A stretch of 64,000 nt of DNA from the NCBI GenBank assembly GCA_002470465.1, contig DKMD01000010.1, forward strand, positions 53,472 to 117,471. Direction: 5' to 3'. The translations under genes and the position numbers were made by a program. This DNA is from Pluralibacter sp. UBA7423 (lineage in GTDB: Bacteria > Pseudomonadota > Gammaproteobacteria > Enterobacterales > Enterobacteriaceae). Numbering within the stretch: position 1 is the stretch's first letter; the number at the start of each line of letters is the position of its first letter. Positions 42,309 to 52,139 of this stretch are shown piece after piece. The notes under the pieces are model-generated. The model was not told the origin of the DNA. It did not search any database and was given only the letters and a program-made list of their open reading frames with translations.

Positions 42309-42968
42309 TTATTTTGCCTGCTTCGCTGCGGCGCGCTTGTGTCGGATAATCTCGATAACCCCCGGCAGAACCGACAGCACGATGATAGCCACGATCAGCA
42401 GCTTCAGGTTTTCCTGCACAATTGGCAGGTCACCGAACAGGTAGCCCGCATAGGTAAACAGCAGCACCCACAGCAGCGCACCAATCACGTTATAAGTCGC
42501 AAAGTGACGATAGGACATATGCCCCATTCCCGCCACAAACGGCGCGAAAGTACGAACGATCGGCACGAAACGAGCAAGAATGATGGTCTTGCCGCCGTGT
42601 TTCTCATAAAACTGATGCGTTTTATCCAGATAGCTGCGACGGAAGATTTTTGAGTTCGGGTTGCTGAAGAGCTTTTCACCGAACAGTCGTCCGATGGTGT
42701 AATTCACCGCATCACCGACAATCGCCGCAATGACCATCAGCACAACCATCAGATGCACGTTCAGATCGTTAGTCGGCAGCGCGGACAGCGCCCCGGCAAT
42801 GAACAGCAGCGAATCGCCCGGCAGGAACGGTGTCACCACCAGCCCCGTTTCACAGAACAGGATCAGGAACAGAATGGCATAAACCCAAACGCCGTACTGA
42901 GCGACCAGTTCGGCGAGATGCACATCAATATGCAAAATAAAATCAATCAGAAAGCGAATCAGATCCAT
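42309..42968 (-). CDS. dedA: DedA family membrane protein
   Basis: Inner-membrane protein of the DedA/VTT superfamily, members of which act as undecaprenyl-phosphate or lipid flippases and keep membrane potential. The 219 residues have about five hydrophobic segments, with the family motif [16 protein letters not shown] and the arginine-rich [16 protein letters not shown] loop. It lies 25 bases after truA and is probably in the same transcript. Confidence 0.96.
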   Translation of the reverse strand: MDLIRFLIDFILHIDVHLAELVAQYGVWVYAILFLILFCETGLVVTPFLPGDSLLFIAGALSALPTNDLNVHLMVVLMVIAAIVGDAVNYTIGRLFGEKLFSNPNSKIFRRSYLDKTHQFYEKHGGKTIILARFVPIVRTFAPFVAGMGHMSYRHFATYNVIGALLWVLLFTYAGYLFGDLPIVQENLKLLIVAIIVLSVLPGVIEIIRHKRAAAKQAK

Positions 42969-42993
42969 AGTTGCTTAACCTTAAGTGACTGCA

Positions 42994-43806
42994 TTAGTCC
43001 GCTAAAAACAGCGGGCCCATTGGCGGTTTTGGCAGGTCGAAACGTTCCGGATAATCCACCGCAACGAGATATAACCCCTCCGCTTTCGCCGTCGCTGCCG
43101 CCAGCGTTCTGTCCTTCGCTGCCAGCAACTCTGCAATCCAGCTCTCCGGCTGGTTTCCGGCACCCACTTCCATCAGGCTGCCCACAATGTTCCGCACCAT
43201 ATGATGTACAAAGGCATTGGCCTTAATATCCACCACCACATAAGCACCGTAACGCTCAACGTTAATGTGCATCACGTTTCGCCACGGCGTGCGCGACTGG
43301 CACTGCACCGCGCGAAACGAGGTAAAGTCATTCTCACCGAGCAGGCTCTGGGCCGCACGCTGCATCTTTTCGGCATCCAGAGGATGATAGTAGTGCGTCA
43401 CGCCCTGGCCCAAAATCGCCGGACGCAGCCGCTGATTGTAGATGATGTAGCGATAACGGCGCGCGGTCGCGCTGAAGCGGGCGTGGAAATCATCCGGCAC
43501 GGCTTTAACCCAACGCACGGCAATATCGTCGGGTAAATTGGCATTGACTCCAAGCGTCCATGCAACATCTTTGCGTTCAGCGTGAGTTTCAAAGTGCACC
43601 ACCTGCCCCGTACCATGGACACCGGCGTCGGTGCGCCCCGCACAGAGTACGTTGATGGGTTCGTTCGCCACTTTGGAGAGCGCTTTTTCAAGCTTCTCCT
43701 GCACGCTGCGCACTTCATTCTGACGCTGCCAGCCGTAGTATTTGCTGCCGTCGTACTCGATACCGAGCGCGATTTTAAACCGTGGCAGCGATTCCACTTC
43801 AGACAT
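42994..43806 (-). CDS. truA: tRNA pseudouridine(38-40) synthase TruA
   Basis: Modifies U38-U40 of the tRNA anticodon stem-loop. The catalytic aspartate is D60 in the motif [12 protein letters not shown]. The 270-residue length is usual. The stop of usg overlaps its ATG by one base (TGATG), so truA is translationally coupled to usg. Confidence 0.98.
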   Translation of the reverse strand: MSEVESLPRFKIALGIEYDGSKYYGWQRQNEVRSVQEKLEKALSKVANEPINVLCAGRTDAGVHGTGQVVHFETHAERKDVAWTLGVNANLPDDIAVRWVKAVPDDFHARFSATARRYRYIIYNQRLRPAILGQGVTHYYHPLDAEKMQRAAQSLLGENDFTSFRAVQCQSRTPWRNVMHINVERYGAYVVVDIKANAFVHHMVRNIVGSLMEVGAGNQPESWIAELLAAKDRTLAAATAKAEGLYLVAVDYPERFDLPKPPMGPLFLAD

Positions 43807-44819
43807 CAGTACATGTACTCCTGAACCAGTTTCTCGGCGATCTTCACTGCCATCAGCGCGCCGCCGAAGCGAACGTTATCGGCCACCGACCAGAACTGGA
43901 TTTGCTCCGGCATGCCGTAATCGTTGCGCACGCAGCCAATCGAGAGATGAGCAGAGCCGGAGGCATCGGCCACCTGAGTCGGGAAGTCAGTGGCTTCCGA
44001 CAGGGCAATATCTTCCTGGCGCTCGAACGCATCACGCGCTTCTTCTGCCGCTAACGGACGCATCGCTTCAAAGTTAACCATCTGCGCGTGACCGTAGAAC
44101 ACTGGCGCACGCACACAACTGGCGGAAATCATCAGGCCTTCATCCTGCAAAATCTTGCGGGCCTGATCGACAATCCGGCGCTCTTCGGTGACGCTACCTT
44201 CGCGATCCACCAGCAGCGGCAGCATATTGAACGCCAGCTGACGACCGAAGAAATCGTCTTCATCAATCGGAATGCCGTTCAGCAGCTTGGCGCTCTGCCC
44301 TGCCAGCGCATCCACCGCTTTTTTACCCTGCGCGGAAGCCGACATCAGGCTGGTCACGGAAATACGCGACAGACCGCCTTCGTCGATCAGCGGTTTCAGT
44401 GCAGTCAGCAGCTGGCTGGTCAGGCTGTCAGGCACCGCGACAATATTGCGGTTGCGGTAATCTGCCAGCACAAACGGGTTCACTTCCGGCACGACCAGCG
44501 GCACGTCTGGCTCAAGAGCGAACAGGCCACTCAAATCAATCACCAGGCAGCCCGCATTCGCAGCTTCTTCGGCCCAGGCAGCAGACGCTTCAACGCCCGC
44601 GGCAAAAAACGCCAGCTGAACCTGAGTCCAGTCGAATCCGGCAACATCCTGCACGCGAAGGGTTTTGCCTTCGTAGCGCAGCGCCTCGCCCGCGCTCTCG
44701 CTGCGCGCCAGGCCATAAATCTCGCCCACCGGGAACTGACGCTCTGCAAGAGTTTCAAGCAAGGCTTCACCTACGGCGCCCGTTGCGCCCAGTACGGCAA
44801 TATTCCAGCCTTCAGACAT
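43806..44819 (-). CDS. usg: USG-1 protein, aspartate-semialdehyde dehydrogenase homologue
   Basis: Paralogue of Asd with a Rossmann NADP domain ([16 protein letters not shown]) and a dimerisation domain, 337 residues. Where active Asd has a catalytic cysteine (N-x-x-C type), the segment here reads [14 protein letters not shown] with no cysteine, so dehydrogenase activity is not expected. K-12 Usg has the same feature as far as recalled. It lies in the pdxB-usg-truA unit; function is unresolved. Confidence 0.93.
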   Translation of the reverse strand: MSEGWNIAVLGATGAVGEALLETLAERQFPVGEIYGLARSESAGEALRYEGKTLRVQDVAGFDWTQVQLAFFAAGVEASAAWAEEAANAGCLVIDLSGLFALEPDVPLVVPEVNPFVLADYRNRNIVAVPDSLTSQLLTALKPLIDEGGLSRISVTSLMSASAQGKKAVDALAGQSAKLLNGIPIDEDDFFGRQLAFNMLPLLVDREGSVTEERRIVDQARKILQDEGLMISASCVRAPVFYGHAQMVNFEAMRPLAAEEARDAFERQEDIALSEATDFPTQVADASGSAHLSIGCVRNDYGMPEQIQFWSVADNVRFGGALMAVKIAEKLVQEYMY

Positions 44820-44846
44820 GGTGGTTTACTCCAGAAATAAAATAGC

Positions 44847-44873
44847 CGCCCCGCCAGAGTATCTGGCAGGGCG
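44847..44873 (-). terminator. Possible terminator between pdxB and usg
   Basis: Ten-base arms GCCCTGCCAG / CTGGCGGGGC (one G-U pair on the minus strand) with a five-base loop, followed by GGCTATTTTATTT. It may only partly terminate. Confidence 0.5.
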
Positions 44874-44886
44874 TATTAAGAAGACA

Positions 44887-46023
44887 TTAACGCGCGGCGT
44901 GATGAACGGCGTTGAAGCCCAAATTTTTCAGCAGTTCGGCGCTCTTTGCGTCATCGCACAGGACATGCAAAGAGGACCACTCGCGGCGCTCAAGGTAATT
45001 TTTGCGCAGCTTGTCAAACTCGCCCGGGATCCCCGCCACCTTCCGCAGCGGCGCATCATCGCGGCGCACATCATACACCAAATGCACCAGCCTTTTTAGC
45101 GTCGCCTGATCGAGGTCGCCGTGCAGCGTGATGCGACCAAATTCCGGGGCTGGCAGCAGCGTTTCAAGCGCAATCTGGTGGCGCTTGCCGATAAATTCGC
45201 TGTACGCCTCAAACACCTGCGTAGTGCCACGCGCTTTCCCTTCGAGGGTGTAGCCAGCGATGTGCGCAGTACCAATGTCGACGAGAGAAAGCAGCTCAGT
45301 ATTAAGATCCGGCTCCGGCTCCCAGACGTCGAGCACCACGCTCAACTTCTGCCCGGCCTTGAGGCATTTCAGCAGCGCGGCGTTATCCACCACCGGTCCA
45401 CGGCAGGCGTTAATTAAGATGCAGCCTGGCTTCAGGCGCGAAATCAGCGCCTCGTCCGCCAGATGCAGCGATTGATAAGGCCCCTCTTTAAACAGCGGCG
45501 TGTGGAATGTAAGGACGTCGGCCTGCTGGACCAGCTCGTCGAGGCTTCTGAAATCACCTTCGTCGCCTTTATCAGCGCGAGGAGGATCGCAAAGCAGGGT
45601 GCGGATACCCAGCGCTTCAAGACGTTTTTGCAAACGACCGCCGACGTTACCTACGCCCACGATGCCCACGGTACGATCTTTCAGGGCAAAGCCGTCGCGC
45701 TCGGCCAGCATCAGCAGCGCGGAAAAGACGTATTCCACTACGGCAATGGCGTTGCAGCCGGGCGCTGCGGAAAAGCCGATCCCGGCCTGCGCCAGCCACT
45801 TCTCATCGACATGATCGGTACCCGCCGTTGCGGTGCCGACAAACTTTATCCCTTTCCCTGCCAGCAGCGATTCATTCACTTTGGTAACCGAACGCACCAT
45901 CAGGGCATCAGCGTCATCCAGCTCATGCTGAGGAATCGGACGGCCCGGAACCGCCTTTACGTCGCCCAAACGGCTAAAAAGCTCGCGGGCATAGGGCATA
46001 TTTTCATCAACAAGGATTTTCAC
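44887..46023 (-). CDS. pdxB: Erythronate-4-phosphate dehydrogenase
   Basis: Second enzyme of DXP-dependent pyridoxal phosphate synthesis. The NAD-binding motif [13 protein letters not shown] is near residue 118, followed by a C-terminal dimerisation domain. The start is GTG 46023 (read as M, then [14 protein letters not shown]), giving 378 residues, the same as K-12; the 38 upstream codons of open frame lie in the divergent promoter region shared with flk. Confidence 0.95.
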   Translation of the reverse strand: MKILVDENMPYARELFSRLGDVKAVPGRPIPQHELDDADALMVRSVTKVNESLLAGKGIKFVGTATAGTDHVDEKWLAQAGIGFSAAPGCNAIAVVEYVFSALLMLAERDGFALKDRTVGIVGVGNVGGRLQKRLEALGIRTLLCDPPRADKGDEGDFRSLDELVQQADVLTFHTPLFKEGPYQSLHLADEALISRLKPGCILINACRGPVVDNAALLKCLKAGQKLSVVLDVWEPEPDLNTELLSLVDIGTAHIAGYTLEGKARGTTQVFEAYSEFIGKRHQIALETLLPAPEFGRITLHGDLDQATLKRLVHLVYDVRRDDAPLRKVAGIPGEFDKLRKNYLERREWSSLHVLCDDAKSAELLKNLGFNAVHHAAR

Positions 46024-46128
46024 GGTACTGTACCTGTCTGAAACGAGAGTTAACCGGGGAAGTGTGCCATAATCTTGCCGCCAGTAACACTGAGCCTTGA
46101 GAACACCGACGGACATGCAGGATTTATC

Positions 46129-47130
46129 ATGACGCAACCCATTTCAGGTCTGCCCGCCCGCCCTCCGGGGGAAGCACCACCCACCAGCAAGCTCGGCGAC
46201 CAGCCGCTCTCCACGCAGCAGCGCACGGTGCTGGAACGTCTGATCACGCGGCTTATCGCGCTGACCTCGCAGCAAAGCGCCGGGGTGTGGGCTGGCATGA
46301 AGCACGATTTAGGTCTGAAAAACGATGCGCAGCTGCTCTCAAGGCACTTCCCGGCGGCGGAGCAGAACCTCAACCAGCGCCTCGCCAGCGCCCAGCAAAG
46401 TCACGAAGTGCGTCAGGTCGTGGCCCAGCTCACCGAGCTGCTGAGCCAGGGCAACAATCGCCAGGCGGTGAGTGATTTTATCCGTCAGCAGTTTGGTCAG
46501 ACTGCCCTGAGCCAGCTGACGCCCGATCAGCTCAAAACGGTTTTGCAATTGCTGCAAACCAACCAGTTGACCATTCCGCAGCCGCAGCAGCGTCCGGCAA
46601 CGGACCGGCCGCTTCAGCCCGCCGAACACAACACGCTCAATCAGATGGTCACCAAAGTGGCCGCCGCCACGGGCGAATCCAGTAAGCTCATCTGGCAGTC
46701 GATGCTGGAACTTTCCGGCGTCAAAACCGGTGAGCTGATCCCCGCCAGGCATTTTAATCAGCTAATGACCTGGCTACAGGCGCGTCAAACGCTGAGCGAG
46801 CAGCCAGCTCCCACGCTTACCAGCCTTCAGGCAGCATTAAAGCAGCCGCTGGACGCGCAGGAATTTAACACCCTGCGCGATTATGCTCAGCAGACGTGGC
46901 AGGCGGCACCGCTCACCGTACTGACGCAAGCCCAGGTCCAGGATTTGCTTAATCAGATCTTCCTGCGGCGCGTTGAGCGCTCTCAGGAGACGCTGGACAC
47001 CCGCTATGTTCAGCCGATTTATAACCCGTTCACGCCGTTTATTGAACAGATGAAAGCGATGTCTGCCCGCCCGGGCCTGATGCTTATCGCGGCAATCGTG
47101 GTGGTGATTCTGCTGTGGATAGTCATTTAG
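46129..47130 (+). CDS. flk: Flagella biosynthesis regulator Flk
   Basis: Membrane-tethered protein that in Salmonella and E. coli couples flagellar P/L-ring assembly to hook export. The start at ATG 46129 ([14 protein letters not shown]) follows AGGA and gives 333 residues. The body is soluble, glutamine-rich and helical, and the last 20 residues ([17 protein letters not shown]) are a single C-terminal membrane anchor. It diverges from pdxB over 105 bases. K-12 has yfcJ next; this genome has ddc-dat. Confidence 0.92.
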   Translation: MTQPISGLPARPPGEAPPTSKLGDQPLSTQQRTVLERLITRLIALTSQQSAGVWAGMKHDLGLKNDAQLLSRHFPAAEQNLNQRLASAQQSHEVRQVVAQLTELLSQGNNRQAVSDFIRQQFGQTALSQLTPDQLKTVLQLLQTNQLTIPQPQQRPATDRPLQPAEHNTLNQMVTKVAAATGESSKLIWQSMLELSGVKTGELIPARHFNQLMTWLQARQTLSEQPAPTLTSLQAALKQPLDAQEFNTLRDYAQQTWQAAPLTVLTQAQVQDLLNQIFLRRVERSQETLDTRYVQPIYNPFTPFIEQMKAMSARPGLMLIAAIVVVILLWIVI

Positions 47131-47142
47131 CAGGCATAAAAA

Positions 47143-47177
47143 AACGCCAGCCCGGTCAATGACCTGAGGCTGGCGTT
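47143..47177 (-). terminator. Terminator of dat-ddc
   Basis: Ten-base arms AACGCCAGCC / GGCTGGCGTT with a 15-base loop and seven T residues on the minus strand, 18 bases after the ddc stop. Confidence 0.85.
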
Positions 47178-47194
47178 GATACCGCCGGGATGAA

Positions 47195-48658
47195 TCAGGC
47201 AGTAAGGAGTTTCTGCGCCGTCTCTTTTACGCTTGCCAGCAATACCTTGACGTCGTCGAGGCAAACGGTCGGGTTCAGCAGCGTCATCTTCAGGCAGGTT
47301 ATGCCGTTCGCTTCCGTCACGCCCACGTTAGCGCTCCCGGAGGCCAGCAGCACGTCCCCGATACGCTGGTTCAGCAGTGCGACAAAAGCCGGATCCTGCT
47401 GCTCAGGGCGGAAGCGGAACAGCACGCTTGCCAGCTGCGGCGTCATCACCAGTTCCAGCTCAGGCTGTGCCTGCACATATTCCGCAACCTGCTGCGCCAG
47501 CGTCACGCCGTTATCAATGATGGCGGCGTACTGCTTTTTACCCAACGCTTCAAGGCCCATCCACAGCTTCAGGGCATCAAAGCGGCGCGTGGTTTGCAGG
47601 GATTTCGACACCAGATTCGGCACGCCGTGCTCTTCGTCAAAATCAGAGTTCAGGTAAGCCGCCTGATAGCGCATCAGCTCGTAGTGGCGGGCGTCTTTCA
47701 GCAGGAAGGCGCCGCAGCTGATGGTCTGGAAGAACTGCTTGTGGAAGTCGAGCGTAACCGAATCCGCCAGCTCCAGACCGTTCAGATAGTGACGATAGTG
47801 CTCAGACAGCAGCAGTGCTCCACCCCATGCCGCATCCACGTGCATCCAGATGTTTTCTTCACTGGCCAGCGCAGCAATTTCCGTTAACGGATCGATGGCA
47901 CCGGCGTCGGTGGTGCCGGCGGTAGCCACAATCGCCATCACCTGTTCGCCGTTCGCTTTCGCCTGCGCCAGTTTGGCTTTCAGGTCGGTAACGTCCATGC
48001 GCGAGAAAGCATCGGTTTCCACCTGCGTCACAGACTGGTAGCCCAGCCCCATCAGCGCCATATTCTTCTGCACTGAGAAGTGAGCTTCTTTGGAGCAGAA
48101 CACCTTCAGCTTGCTGAGGTTCCCCATCAGGCCATGCTGCTGAACGGAGTGACCCTGACGGGCAAAGAAGGCGTCACGCGCCAGCATCAGCCCCATCAGG
48201 TTGCTTTGCGTGCCGCCGCTGGTGAACACACCCGCGTCGCCTGCCGCATACCCTACCCGATCTCGCAGCCATTCAATGAGTTTAACCTCAATAATGGTTG
48301 CCGACGGGCTCTGGTCCCAGGAGTCCATGCTCTGGTTGGTGGCGTTGATCAGCACTTCCGCGGCCTGGCTTATCACCAGGCTCGGGCAGTGCAGATGCGC
48401 CACGCACTGCGGATGATGCACCGACAGGCTGTCTTTCAGAAAATACTCTACGGCGCGCTCGATGGCGGCCTGGTTGCCCAGGCCCTCCGACGTAAACGCC
48501 AGCTGAATACGCTCGCGCAGCTGCTCCACGGTTTTGCCCTGGTACATCTCAGGCTGCTTCAGCCATTCAACAACGGCCCGGGTGCTCTGCTCGATCGCTT
48601 CCTGATAGGCGGCAACGCTCTGCGCCGACCCGGACAGAATTGGGTTCACTTCTGACAT
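47195..48658 (-). CDS. ddc: L-2,4-diaminobutyrate decarboxylase
   Basis: PLP-dependent group II decarboxylase that turns L-2,4-diaminobutyrate into 1,3-diaminopropane. The PLP lysine is in SVTLDFHKQFFQ (about residue 318), and the conserved HVDAAWGGALLL and TSGGTQSNLMGL segments are present. The start at ATG 48658 (MSEVNPILSGSAQ) with AGGAG upstream gives 487 residues, near the roughly 490 known for Enterobacter and Acinetobacter Ddc. It lies 17 bases after dat. K-12 lacks this gene. Confidence 0.93.
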   Translation of the reverse strand: MSEVNPILSGSAQSVAAYQEAIEQSTRAVVEWLKQPEMYQGKTVEQLRERIQLAFTSEGLGNQAAIERAVEYFLKDSLSVHHPQCVAHLHCPSLVISQAAEVLINATNQSMDSWDQSPSATIIEVKLIEWLRDRVGYAAGDAGVFTSGGTQSNLMGLMLARDAFFARQGHSVQQHGLMGNLSKLKVFCSKEAHFSVQKNMALMGLGYQSVTQVETDAFSRMDVTDLKAKLAQAKANGEQVMAIVATAGTTDAGAIDPLTEIAALASEENIWMHVDAAWGGALLLSEHYRHYLNGLELADSVTLDFHKQFFQTISCGAFLLKDARHYELMRYQAAYLNSDFDEEHGVPNLVSKSLQTTRRFDALKLWMGLEALGKKQYAAIIDNGVTLAQQVAEYVQAQPELELVMTPQLASVLFRFRPEQQDPAFVALLNQRIGDVLLASGSANVGVTEANGITCLKMTLLNPTVCLDDVKVLLASVKETAQKLLTA

Positions 48659-48675
48659 TGGCGTTCCGACTCCTG

Positions 48676-50061
48676 TCAAACCGGCTTCACGCCAGCGTTG
48701 AGCATGGCGTTTTCAAATTTATCGAGGAAGATTTCCAGCTCTTCGCGGGTGATGAGCAGCGATGGCAGCAGACGCAGCACGCAGCCGTTACGGCCGCCGC
48801 GCTCAAGGATCAGCCCGCCTTCGAAGCATTTTTTCTGCAGCAGCGCAGAAAGCTCACCGTCCGCCGGGTAGCAGCCCATGTGATCCTGTGCTTCGTTTGG
48901 CTTAACGATCTCAATGCCGATCATCAGGCCCAGACCGCGCACGTGGCCAATCACCGGATAGCGTTTTTGCAGCTCTTTCAGCTTACCTTTCAGCCACTCG
49001 CCTTTCGCGGCAACCTGTTCAGCAATGCCTTCTTCCTTAAGGATTTTCAGCGTGGTGAGGCCAGTGGCCATCGCCAGCTGGTTACCGCGGAAGGTGCCGG
49101 TGTGGTGGCCCGGAGACCAGGCGTCAAACTGTTTCTTGATGCCCAGTACGGCCAGCGGCAGGCCACCGCCGACGGCTTTTGACATCACGATGATGTCTGG
49201 CTCAATGCCAGCGTGTTCGAAAGCGAACAGCTTACCGGTACGCGCAAAGCCCGCCTGCACTTCATCGATAATCAGCAGAATGCCGTGTTCCTGAGTCACT
49301 TTACGGATGCGCTGCAGCCACTCCGCCGGAGCCGGGTTAACGCCGCCTTCGCCCTGAACGGCTTCAAGGATCACCGCCGCAGGCTTACGCACGCCGCTTT
49401 CAACGTCGTTAATCAGGTTATCGAAATAGTAAGTCAGCGCTTTCACGCCCGCCTCGCCGCCAATGCCCAGCGGGCAGCGGTACTCATGCGGATACGGCAG
49501 GAACTGTACTTCCGGCATCATGTTGCTGACGGCTTCTTTCGGCGACAGGTTGCCTGTCACAGAGAGTGCGCCGTGAGTCATGCCGTGGTAGCCACCGGAG
49601 AAGCTGATAATGCCGGAGCGACCGGTCACTTTTTTCGCCAGCTTCAGCGCCGCTTCTACCGCATCGGCACCGGATGGGCCGGTGAACTGCAGGCAATATT
49701 CGCGGCCCTGGCCCGGTAAAAGGGAGAGCAGATAAGCGGAAAACTCGTCTTTTAATGGCGTAGTCAGATCGAGCGTATGTAACGGCAAGCCACTTGTGAT
49801 GACACGTTGAATGCTTTGAATCACATCGGGATGATTGTGACCCAGGGCCAGCGTTCCGGCACCTGCAAGGCAGTCAAGGTATTGATTATTTTCTACATCA
49901 GTAATCCAGACGCCCAGCGCTTTGGCAATCGCCAATGGCAGCTTACGCGGATAGCTCCTGACATTAGACTCAAACTCAGCCTGTCTTGTTAAATAGGTAT
50001 CATTGCTCTGCGGTAATGAATAAGCACTTAAAGTATCAATACGGACTTTATCCGTCATCAT
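48676..50061 (-). CDS. dat: Diaminobutyrate-2-oxoglutarate aminotransferase
   Basis: Class III aminotransferase that makes L-2,4-diaminobutyrate from aspartate 4-semialdehyde with glutamate as donor. The PLP lysine is in [14 protein letters not shown] (about residue 290), with [13 protein letters not shown] and [15 protein letters not shown] as class III marks. Two ATGs in tandem (50061 and 50058) follow GTAGGAG; the second has better spacing. The length of about 461 residues fits the family. First gene of dat-ddc. Confidence 0.93.
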   Translation of the reverse strand: MMTDKVRIDTLSAYSLPQSNDTYLTRQAEFESNVRSYPRKLPLAIAKALGVWITDVENNQYLDCLAGAGTLALGHNHPDVIQSIQRVITSGLPLHTLDLTTPLKDEFSAYLLSLLPGQGREYCLQFTGPSGADAVEAALKLAKKVTGRSGIISFSGGYHGMTHGALSVTGNLSPKEAVSNMMPEVQFLPYPHEYRCPLGIGGEAGVKALTYYFDNLINDVESGVRKPAAVILEAVQGEGGVNPAPAEWLQRIRKVTQEHGILLIIDEVQAGFARTGKLFAFEHAGIEPDIIVMSKAVGGGLPLAVLGIKKQFDAWSPGHHTGTFRGNQLAMATGLTTLKILKEEGIAEQVAAKGEWLKGKLKELQKRYPVIGHVRGLGLMIGIEIVKPNEAQDHMGCYPADGELSALLQKKCFEGGLILERGGRNGCVLRLLPSLLITREELEIFLDKFENAMLNAGVKPV

Positions 50062-50490
50062 ATCACTCCTACAACCGCGGCTAACCTGACGCCGGATTGA
50101 ATAATAGTTAAGGGATTGGCCTAAAAAAGGCGCGGCTAATATATGCCCTTTTGACAACGGACTCAATCATTAATTTCCCGTAGTTACAAAACAAAATTTC
50201 CCCTTATAAATCAAAAACAAAAAGGTGAAACTTAAATGATAAAGTTTAAAAACGGCGACAAAGCTGTCGTTAATTAAGCGAATCGGATCTCTATAAAGGA
50301 AGGCAAACAGAAACCACACGCCAGTTGCGGATTCATAAACTATTTACGGATTTTTACCTTTAAACTTGTAACAACTTATCAACAGGAAATTTTGTTTAAG
50401 AATCATTTATCTTAGAACGGCATAAAAATATCGCATCGCGGGAATAAATCACTTACTATCCCCCGGCTTTAATAATCCAGTTGTTGTAAT
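50062..50490. promoter_or_regulatory. AT-rich divergent region between dat and the LysC-like gene
   Basis: About 430 bases with no supported gene. It should contain the dat-ddc promoter and that of the divergent aspartokinase. A small hairpin CGACA / TGTCG at about 50255-50268 is followed on the minus strand by CCGTTTTT and might attenuate transcription into dat. A short frame on the minus strand through the neighbouring leader is not convincing. Confidence 0.45.
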
Positions 50491-50499
50491 AAAAAATTA

Positions 50500-50675
50500 A
50501 TGCGCAAACACCGGTAACGTGTGACGGGCGAAACACGTTATCGACAACAGGAAGATTTCCTGGGTTGTCACCAGAGTTCTCCGCGGGCGGAGCACTCGTA
50601 AGGCGAAGCACGCTTCCCTTATGCCAAGAATGAAATTTTCTGCCATCCATGATGGCGCCCTGATATGAGATTGTT
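50500..50675 (+). ncRNA. Structured leader related to the lysC lysine riboswitch, apparently reduced
   Basis: Leader of the LysC-like gene. Stem-loops are visible: GTAACGTGT / AACACGTTAT (50513-50541), and GACAAC-AGGAA / TTCCT-GG-GTTGTC (50543-50569). The 3' part holds CCTGGGTTGTCACCAGA and CTTCCCTTATGCCAAG, which as recalled match the E. coli lysC riboswitch leader at 17/17 and 15/16 positions. The part of the aptamer between its 5' stem and this last arm is missing. It is thus a shortened relative, and lysine binding is doubtful. No alignment could be run. Confidence 0.6.
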
Positions 50676-52064
50676 ATGACACGCATTTATTCCCCTTTTG
50701 TCGTGGCCAAATTTGGCGGCACGAGCGTTGCTGATTTTGACGCAATGAACCGCAGCGCCAGTATCGTCCTCGCCGATCAACAAGTCCGTGTAGTCGTTTT
50801 GTCCGCCTCCTCAGGCGTAACCAACCTTCTGGTCTCGCTTTCCGAAGGGCTTACGGCCCAGGATCGCATCGACAAAATCGAGACGCTTCGTACGCTCACG
50901 TACGGCATCCTCTCCTCGCTGAAAAAACCTGACGCAGTCCGTCTCTCGGTTGATGCGCTGCTTGGCAACATCTCAGCTCTTGCTGAACAGGCTGCGGTGA
51001 CGGCTTCGCCTTCTCTGAGCGATGAGCTTGTCAGCCATGGGGAACTTCTCTCCAGCCAGCTGTTCACGGCGATTTTGCGCGAACGCGAAGCGAATGCTCT
51101 ATGGCTGGACGCGCGGGAAGTGATTCGCACCGACGCGAATTTTGGCTGCGCGGAACCGGACGTGGCGATGATTGCGCAGCAGGTACAAACCCGGCTGCTG
51201 CCTCATCTGGAAACGGCCATTGTCGTCACCCAGGGCTTTATCGGGAGTGATGCTGAAGGGCATACCACCACGCTTGGCCGCGGCGGCAGCGATTACACCG
51301 CCTCTCTGATTGGTGAAGCGCTGAACGCACGCCGGGTGGATATCTGGACGGACGTTGCCGGGATCTACACCACCGACCCACGCATCGTGCCCCAGGCGCA
51401 GCGCATCGGGCAGCTTTCGTTCAGTGAAGCCAGCGACATGGCGGCCTACGGTGCGAAGGTGCTGCATCCGGCAACGCTGATGCCCGCCATGCGTAAAAAT
51501 ATCCCGGTGTTTGTAGGATCGAGTAAAAACCCTGACGCAGGCGGCACGCTGGTCTGTCGCGAAACAGACAATCCTTCAGGCTACCGGGCGCTTGCCGTCC
51601 GCCGCAAGCAAACGCTGGTGAAATGCCGCCGTCCGCACGCGCAGCCTGCGGTAGATTTCAACGCCCGTATTTTTTCTCTGCTGGCCGAGCATAACCTGCA
51701 GGCGGAGCTGGTGAGCACTTCGGAAAGCGGCATAGCCTGGATTCTCGACGCTACCTGCGCAACCTCCGGCGATGACAGCATGCTGCTCGAATCCTTACAG
51801 ACCAAGCTCGCGGCGCATTGCCAGCTGGAAATAGAAAGCGGGCTGGCGCTGATGACGCTGGTCGGCCATCAGCTTTCGCAGTCCGAAAGCATCTGTCGGG
51901 ACGTGTTTACCCCGCTGGAAGGCTACGCAGTACGCATGATTTGCCATGGTGCAGGGGAGAACAATCTCAGCGTTCTGCTTCCCGGTGATAGCGCCGATAG
52001 CGCCGTGAAGATGTTGCACAGACAGCTGTTCGAACAACCAGAGGTGCAACGCTACGCATCCTGA
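50676..52064 (+). CDS. LysC-type aspartokinase paralogue, probably lysine-insensitive
   Basis: Aspartate kinase (aspartate + ATP to 4-phospho-aspartate), 462 residues. The kinase domain has AKFGGTSVADF (about residues 11-21), TTLGRGGSDYTA (198-209) and YTTDPRIV, then tandem ACT domains from about 305. It aligns to E. coli LysC throughout. However, the segment equivalent to LysC residues about 316-326 (NMLHSRGFL), which binds inhibitory lysine, reads PHAQPAVDFNA here, and SEVSVALTLD has become SESGIAWILD. It diverges from dat-ddc, whose substrate derives from its product. A housekeeping lysC is expected elsewhere. Confidence 0.88.
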   Translation: MTRIYSPFVVAKFGGTSVADFDAMNRSASIVLADQQVRVVVLSASSGVTNLLVSLSEGLTAQDRIDKIETLRTLTYGILSSLKKPDAVRLSVDALLGNISALAEQAAVTASPSLSDELVSHGELLSSQLFTAILREREANALWLDAREVIRTDANFGCAEPDVAMIAQQVQTRLLPHLETAIVVTQGFIGSDAEGHTTTLGRGGSDYTASLIGEALNARRVDIWTDVAGIYTTDPRIVPQAQRIGQLSFSEASDMAAYGAKVLHPATLMPAMRKNIPVFVGSSKNPDAGGTLVCRETDNPSGYRALAVRRKQTLVKCRRPHAQPAVDFNARIFSLLAEHNLQAELVSTSESGIAWILDATCATSGDDSMLLESLQTKLAAHCQLEIESGLALMTLVGHQLSQSESICRDVFTPLEGYAVRMICHGAGENNLSVLLPGDSADSAVKMLHRQLFEQPEVQRYAS

Positions 52065-52093
52065 TTGTCGCCTGCATCGCTGCATTCAGACGT

Positions 52094-52121
52094 AAAAAAA
52101 GGAGCCATTCGGCTCCTTTTT
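52094..52121. terminator. Bidirectional terminator between the aspartokinase and fabB
   Basis: Arms AAAAAGGAGCC / GGCTCCTTTTT around ATTC, between convergent genes. Confidence 0.9.
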
Positions 52122-52139
52122 CATGTTCAGACCTGAGTC

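Noticed and set aside
43806..44819. Usg as an active aspartate-semialdehyde dehydrogenase feeding dat-ddc
   Set aside because: The nucleophilic cysteine position is not a cysteine in this protein.
50500..50675. A fully functional standard lysine riboswitch
   Set aside because: Only the 3' landmarks and one hairpin are present; the remaining aptamer arms cannot be found upstream, so I call it a reduced relative instead.
50456..50686. A 76-codon minus-strand frame across the aspartokinase leader
   Set aside because: It lies over conserved riboswitch-like RNA structure on the other strand, has no good ribosome site, and resembles no family.
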